64,000 bases of DNA, taken from Uranotaenia lowii (Eukaryota > Arthropoda > Insecta > Diptera > Culicidae). The DNA lies in the NCBI RefSeq assembly GCF_029784155.1, contig NC_073692.1, positions 66,721,888 to 66,785,887 on the forward strand, given 5' to 3'. This document shows positions 58,118-64,000 of the stretch, in pieces. Position 1 is the first letter of the stretch; the number at the start of each line of letters is the position of its first letter. Position numbers and translations under genes: made by a program. The notes under the pieces are model-generated. The model worked only from the letters and a program-made list of their open reading frames with translations, was not told the DNA's origin and searched no databases.

Positions 58118-59043
58118 AGAGAGCCGGGCTAAATGCGCCTACTACAAAGAATACTCATTTTTTCACATATTACGAGAGATAGGAGTCTGAAAACTTTATG
58201 CACATTTGCGGCCATCTGTTGTCTATACGTTAGAGAAATTTTTTTGTTCAAAACTCTTACAGTTTTTGAGAAAATGATTTATTATAAACTTAGCCAACAA
58301 AATAGTCGATTTCCAAAATCGGGCGGCTAAATGCGCAAATTTATATTTTTAGCTATATTTCTGTTCCACTTGAAATATTTTCGTATTATTTTGTTTAAAA
58401 CTGTTGAAGCAGATGTTAAACGTCCGTCAAAGCTAAAATTTTGGCAAAATTTAAATTTTACAAGTTCTATGCATTAAATTCAGTTTGAAATGCCATATGG
58501 GCATCATTCATTATAGTATTAAGCTCTTCTATTTATCTTCACATTAAGATTGTAATTAGAACTTGGATTAAATGTTTCAATGATAAAAAAGTTAAAAAAT
58601 ACATAGCATATCCATCTATTTTTGTTTATAGAGGCATTCAACCTTCTTGATACGGGCATTCAAACCTTTCTCTTATTCCAATATCTTAACATTTATAACT
58701 TAGATTAAAGCTTAAATTTGCTGAATTTCTGATTTTCAGATGGACAGGAAAGAAAAAACCTTTAAAATTCTTGTTTTCAGATCGTGTACGGCTATTAAAG
58801 TTCAATTTATTTTAACAAAATAGTTAAAAACTTTTTTTTTTTAATTTTTAACTTTTGTTGACTTTTTTTTTGACTTTTTAAAACATCATAATATCTTCTT
58901 GCCATGTAATGAAAGTGGATTATGAGGGTAGATGGGTACATGAGCTGCACTGATTAGATATGTTGATCAATCAGCCATTTTCTTTCAATATCGGCTGTAT
59001 GCGCATACCCAATACGCGCATTAAGGATCACTTCCCTCTAAAT
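58118..59043. mobile_element. Possible TIR element with AAATGCGC words
   Basis: Left GAGAGCCGGGCTAAATGCGC, an internal GGCGGCTAAATGCGC near 58322, and near the right end inverted forms (GCGCATACCC near 59001, ACGCGCATTAAGG near 59014). The outer ends match only loosely, and no target duplication is visible. It fits the style of the neighbouring elements, but boundaries are tentative. Confidence 0.38.
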
Positions 59044-60618
59044 CTGAATTTTTGATGAAAAAAAACAAAGTTTCTACATTTTGTCCTCTCTCAGACTCAA
59101 TATTCCAACAGACGGTGACAAAATATTCAGGGCTTAAAATTTCAAACTCCATAACCTGCACTCGAAAATATAAAAAAAGTTTTACTTATTTTTATAATTT
59201 TTATTTAAGTTCGAAAAATTATTCGATAAAGCAGCTGTTAAACTAAAATTCTCATGTGCTATGATAATTAAATTAGTATATGCTTCGTACTTTCAATATT
59301 TACAATAAAACTGTGAATGAAGTGGGACGTCCTCATATCTTTGATAGGAGGGGTCTTTGTAGAATAAAATTATATGAACATATAAATGTATGCATTTCTA
59401 CATATAACATTTGATAGGAATCACATGCCACTTTTCACCGTATTTTATGACTATTTTGTATGGAAGCCCTTTCTCTCTTCAGTGCGATGGTTTCAAAACT
59501 CAATTGTGTATTTAAAAAAACTACTCCATGCCAAATTTAACATCAATCGGTCCAGTAGTTTCTGAGTTTTTTAAGATCTCAACAATATTTTTAGAGACTT
59601 TGGCATTTTTTTTTATTTCATACAACGATTTAAAGACTAATAATTCAAAATATCTCCTTTTTTTTATATGTTTCAAATATTGTATTATGAACTTTCAAAT
59701 GCAATCAACGAAAATTTTTTTTGACTTGCTCCATTTGGAGTTATTGAAACTCTATTGAGACATTTTCCAAAACATATTGCTTTTTAACATACATTAACAA
59801 ATTTTGGTAATTCGTTTTCAACAAAAGATGCGCATTATAATTATTTAAAAATGTTGTTGAATAAATAATTTGGAAAAAAATATTAAAATGAAAAGATATC
59901 ATGAAAAACCTGATTTTTATAGGACCACTTTAACTTTATGGAAACTAGTTCTCATAAAACTTCCAGTTAAAGAGATAGATGTTCGGTGTTTTCAAAAAGC
60001 TTCATGAATTATTACGTTCAACAGAATTGTAGAATATTTAATGTAGGCCTCTATTTAATCACAGTAAGAAATTATTTTCGAATCTTAGAAATCTTATGAA
60101 CCATCCTGAAATTTTCCAGTCAAAATGACTGCCATCAGTTATTTTAAAAGTTTGTTCAAGACGTCAAATTCTTGCAACTTTAGAAGCAGGCACTAATAAA
60201 TTATTATAATTGTTTCTCGCTGAATTGATTTTATGAACCATTTTGCAATTTGGTGAAAAAAAAACTGAAATTAATTTTTTTTATTTCACTCCGTTCCCTT
60301 GTAAATTAGTTTCTATCCCAATCGACATAAATATTATACGAAACGCAAAGTTTTTTTTTTCAACAGTACAAAATTGAAAACCTGTTTTAAAGCTTAAAGA
60401 TTTAACAATTTCGACAATCCAAAGTTATTCATTGAAATTTCAGATGGGTTAAAGGTTAAAAATATAAATTTTTTGTGACACAAAATCAACAAAGTATAAC
60501 TCTGAAAAACTTCCCATTATCACAAAATTTAAAAGAAAATTAAAAAACTTTAGATTCCTTGATAACTGTTAACAAAAACAATTCCATGTGTACAAATTTT
60601 ATTCTTTTTATGGAAGAT
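59044..60618. other. AT-rich stretch with one repeat-like phrase
   Basis: No gene. Near 59526-59570 the text CCATGCCAAATTTAACATCA then ATCGGTCCAGTAGTTTCTGAG resembles a phrase often found near the 3' ends of insect mobile elements (recollection, low certainty). Otherwise featureless. Confidence 0.4.
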
Positions 60619-61016
60619 TGACAGTTTGCCCGGATTTTTAATACCAAATTTGGGAACAGTCCGGCCGGGCCCAGTTGCCAGAATTTCATTGGAAAATGCC
60701 CAGATTTTGCAAAAATTTATTCATTTTGTTTAGCAAGTGAAAAAAATCCAATTGTGTTGTAAATTTTTTTATTATTTATGCCTTCAAACGAAATATTTTG
60801 AGCAAGTTTTATAAAAATAATCATGATATGTCTGTGGATTAATTTTGATGATTTTTTTTTTTTTTAAATTTCGTGAGTAGATTTTAGGTTTTGACTAAAT
60901 TTGCCCGTATTTTGGTCGCCAATTTTGAAACCAAATGCAAGGATTTTTCCAGTTTTTTAGATAATATTGCCCGGATTTGTCTGGGCCGGATAAGGACTGG
61001 AAAAATTCTGGCAACC
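60619..61016 (-). repeat. GGTTGCCAGAAT-type dispersed repeat, copy 3 (reverse)
   Basis: Read on the minus strand it starts GGTTGCCAGAATTTTTCCAG, then has AAATCCGGGCAATATTATC, TTTAGTCAAAACC and ends near AAATCCGGGCAAACTGTCAA. The order matches 4511-4938 but with substantial divergence, so this is an independent older insertion rather than part of the segmental duplication. Confidence 0.7.
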
Positions 61017-61190
61017 TTTGATCAATGTTATCCTGTAAATCGAAATTTTTATACCAGGTTAAAATGAATTTTTTTCTTAAATAATCAGGGTCTGTAGGAC
61101 CATGCCATCCGCTTTTTTTTAATCTGGATGATCGTAAAACGCTATTGGACTAGAAAGCTAAATGGAGGTCTAAAAGAAAAATAATTCGTA

Positions 61191-62132
61191 AACGACAACA
61201 TGCAACATGCAACACTTTTTAATTTCAATGGCTTCTGAAAAACTTACGTTCACAGTTAATTTTACCCCTTATGCATCAGAAGTTTTAAGGTTGACGGGAT
61301 GGCGTAGTCAGAAAAATTATTGGTTTCTGAAGTTATTTTAATTTTCTAAAAACATGTGATTTTAAACCTCCTCAGAAAATCGGGTAACTAACAACAAACT
61401 GTTTTAATGACAAATCCTATGAAAACGTGTTGAAGCGAATAGTTTTCGATTGATTTGCGATGCCTTCAAGACCATTACGCATAAAAACACCATTTGCAGT
61501 AATTTTTTGTTCTTTCAAAACTAATTTTCAAATTTGTTCAGTAAAAAGGTTGCTGCATACATTTAGGGATAAAACAATACTATGAAAATATTCTACTATC
61601 TGAATCATAAAAATAAGTGTTTGGATGAATGATATTTCAATGATGACAAACGCGTGATGAAAAACAATCATATTCCTGCATATGGAAACAAGATTTACAA
61701 AGTGTTTCTTTGATTTGAATTTCGTTGTATTTTACCCCAGAGAGGTAACTGAGTTATTAAAATTTTATTTTAAAAAATTGAGTGATTGATCGAAAAATAT
61801 TTTTACACCAACAGTGTTGGCTTAGGGTTATAAAAGCAATATAAAGTTTGTAGGTTATATTATTAAGCCGATCCGTCATACTGATTGAAGTTTTTTACAG
61901 CATCAAAAACTGTTGAAATTTGTACATTTATTGCTCGATTTTTCAAATTTTCTGTGGAAATCAAAAACTTAAAAAAAATTAGCTTAAGATGCGAGAAATT
62001 ATGTCATCATCATTTTGTTATCATAAACTTATAACTTTCTTACACTTCATTTAATTAAAAATTGAATCAGTGCTGTGATCTATATAAATGTTGCATCTAG
62101 CCCCGCTATTGCATGATGCCCCATTTGACGGC
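61191..62132 (+). mobile_element. CCGTCAA-type TIR element, third copy
   Basis: The left end is decayed (TAAACGACAACATGCAAC); the right end reads GATGCCCCATTTGACGG, the complement of a CCGTCAAATGGGGCATC terminus. Internal phrases CAATGGCTTCTG, GGCGTAGTCAGAAAAATTAT, AACATGTGATTTTAAACC and TGCTGCATACATTTAGG follow the order in 55945-56864 (reversed). About 940 bp, no coding sequence. Confidence 0.75.
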
Positions 62133-62922
62133 TGATTACTATCAACTAAATAATTGTTTGATTTTAACCAGGACCCCGAAAACACCTCCAAAGCCGTATT
62201 TTTTTTTAACTTCAAAAAACTAATGATCACCGATCGACTTTCATTTTGCCTCAATATAGGCCTTAGAATGGCCCGAAACTGACCACGTCACGTCACGCCG
62301 TGAAAACGTCAATTTTTGTTGCTGATGAGAGAAACACTTGTACCCAAACCTGCCGCTGACTCAAAAAGGGCTCTTCTTCGCATCAAAGCGCCGTCGAACG
62401 AAATAAGAAGATAGCCGAATCATCCCGATATCGGTGGGAATATCGAAGTGGTGGCCAGCAGGAATAAATCACACGGCTGTAAAGATCGATAAGCTCAAAA
62501 GTACACATAATGAATAGGCGATAATAGCGCCGTTGCCCTATTGTGGCGATGCGATGCGATCAATCTCCCTGGTCGTGTCCAGCAAGATCGGGACGCGATG
62601 CGACGAGGTCAAACTTGCCCGGTCGACGATCATCGGCCGGCGACGACCTCAAACTTCGATATCGCACCTCGATCGCCCGCCAACAAAAAGGCGGTCACAA
62701 CAGACACAAGACTAAGACGATTTGGACCTTCGGGATGGGTCTCATCTTCGGCCGGCCGATGGATGCAAACAATCACGGTCAGGCTGCAATTGAAGAGCGA
62801 AACTTTGGCCCCTAATCATGGCCAACATTACCTGTGCCTTTTAGCGTTTATTTTATTGGGGCTGTGTTTTGACACGGAGGAAATTTGGTTTCTGTTGACC
62901 AAAAAATCCATACTGTCCAAGC
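62133..62922. other. GC-richer stretch, possible host sequence
   Basis: Distinctly higher GC than its surroundings at 62270-62830, with GCGATGCGATGCGATC near 62546. Three overlapping plus frames (62533-62715, 62541-63080, 62543-62815) exist, but none shows a domain, and the 179-aa one runs through the hairpin at 62923, so I call no gene. Could be a promoter or host exon remnant. Confidence 0.4.
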
Positions 62923-63058
62923 TATTGCCATATTCGTTTTCATCCTGGTGGTCCACCGGTTGTGCACCAAGTGCTTCCAAAGCGTTTTTTTATATGAAGA
63001 TGACAGCAGTTGGTGCACAACCGGTTGGCCACCAGATGAAAACGAATACGGCATATTA
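62923..63058. other. 136-nt hairpin with ~50-bp stem
   Basis: The left arm (62923-62975) contains ATTCGTTTTCATC, CGGTTGTGCACCAA; the right arm (63004-63058) contains TTGGTGCACAACCGG and GATGAAAACGAAT. The arms pair over about 50 bases with only a few mismatches and one bulge, around a loop of ~28 nt. A microRNA precursor, hairpin-siRNA source or small inverted-repeat element are all possible. No TSD or TA-flanked terminus supports a transposon. Confidence 0.75.
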
Positions 63059-64000
63059 TAGGTTGAATTATTTAAATTGAATCTAGAAAAAAAAACAAAT
63101 TGTATTACAGTGAGAGTTAAATCGGAAAAAATGTCAAGTTGCAAAAAAAATAAAAATAAAATAAAGATTGAAATTAAAGTGAAAAAAAATGAAGTTATTA
63201 AATTTTTCAAAAAAACAGAAAAAATTCTTCATTTAAACAATTAAATATTCAGCGCAAAAAAGATTATTCAAGATGTTGAACATCTACTTGCATAGAAGAA
63301 TAACATATAACAACATTCCGACCGAAGAACCATTTTTTGAAGCCATTTTCAAATAATGCAATGAAAAAAAAAACTTCCATTCAAAAGATGAAAAAAAAAC
63401 TTTAAATAAATTGAGAGGCACTTGTTTCAAAAATTTTATAAAAGGATTAAGTTACTATTTTTCGGGAATCCCAAAAAAAAAAAAAAATTTGAAGCAATGA
63501 AAATTGCATTAAAAAGTGTTTTATTCAATAAAATATTATTTCTTGGAAATTTTAACACCTTCAACACTTGAAGGACCAGCAAACTGAATATTTCTATTTA
63601 AACCATTCAAAATAACTAGTAAAGTAAAGGTTTACTTTTTTCTTCTGATATCGTTCTGGAACTCATTCAAAAATGTTTTTGATGTAAGTGGAAATACTTT
63701 TTTCACTAGGGGTGTACGGAACCATCTCATTTTTGCATAGTTGACAATTGAGTGTATCAGAAAAGAAGTTGGTATAAAAAAACCATGCACAGTATCAATC
63801 TTAGATGACAATTATTTTAAACAACTGCGGGTGTTGACCAATGTTTTTCTTGTAGACATTTTCTAGCACCCATTGCTCTGAATTTTTTCAACATTATGAT
63901 AATAAGGAATCTAAATAACATTAATTGTTTTGTAGGACCTCTTTTAGCCTCTTTTTTAACCTAAAGTAGCCTGCTTTAAAACTTGAATTGTCCAAGGGAT
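63059..64000. other. AT-rich end of window, no gene seen
   Basis: Poly-A/T-rich DNA without a supported feature. Confidence 0.5.

Noticed and set aside
62541..63080. 179-aa frame at the GC-richer block
   Set aside because: It has no domain, competes with two other frames over the same bases and runs through both arms of the hairpin.

Overview
This window looks like a gene-poor, transposon-dense piece of an insect nuclear genome, most likely a mosquito or another dipteran. It is AT-rich, has no operons, ribosome binding sites or convincing host exons, and carries several eukaryotic mobile-element classes: two or three non-LTR retrotransposon lineages, a BEL/Pao LTR retrotransposon whose gag carries a PHD finger, Tc1/mariner transposases (one with a DD37E spacing, a type described from mosquitoes), a hAT-type element, a Helitron and several short TIR elements. 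The organism call is an inference from element content. Two runs of exactly 500 N (14911-15410 and 46484-46983) are scaffold gaps.

Layout. Positions ~71-14910 (copy A) and 15411-31195 (copy B) are two direct copies of one ~12-15 kb segment, meeting at the first gap. Each copy holds, in order, a fold-back-like word-array repeat, an unannotated stretch, a short GGTTGCC-type repeat, a hAT-type element with an 8-bp target duplication, an AT-rich stretch, a broken non-LTR reverse transcriptase and the start of a second fold-back-like element. They differ by clean insertions: a 1192-bp Helitron and a 2607-bp TIR element are only in copy A, and a deleted BEL/Pao element sits in the reverse transcriptase only in copy B. 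The other copy gives the empty site for each. This is either a recent tandem duplication or two haplotypes placed end to end by the assembler.

From 31.1 to 36.7 kb come the complete second fold-back-like element, a 9-bp satellite (TGACAAAAA) and an 11-bp satellite (GATACGAATAC). From 38.8 to 44.9 kb lies a nest of dead elements: a jockey-like retrotransposon split by a 1.8-kb near-perfect palindrome with CACTAG ends and a 3-bp TAA target duplication, joined to a truncated mariner and the C-terminus of another retrotransposon. From 46.98 to 51.68 kb the 9-bp satellite recurs in the opposite orientation. A complete but mutated DD37E mariner follows at 53.4-54.6 kb. From 54.9 to 62.1 kb there are several TIR elements that share a style of terminus and occur more than once in the window. 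A long hairpin at 62.92-63.06 kb is the best candidate for a non-transposon functional element.

No intact protein-coding gene was found. Every recognisable coding region belongs to a mobile element and carries stops, frameshifts or deletions. The very long open frames over the satellites come from unit length and composition and are not genes.
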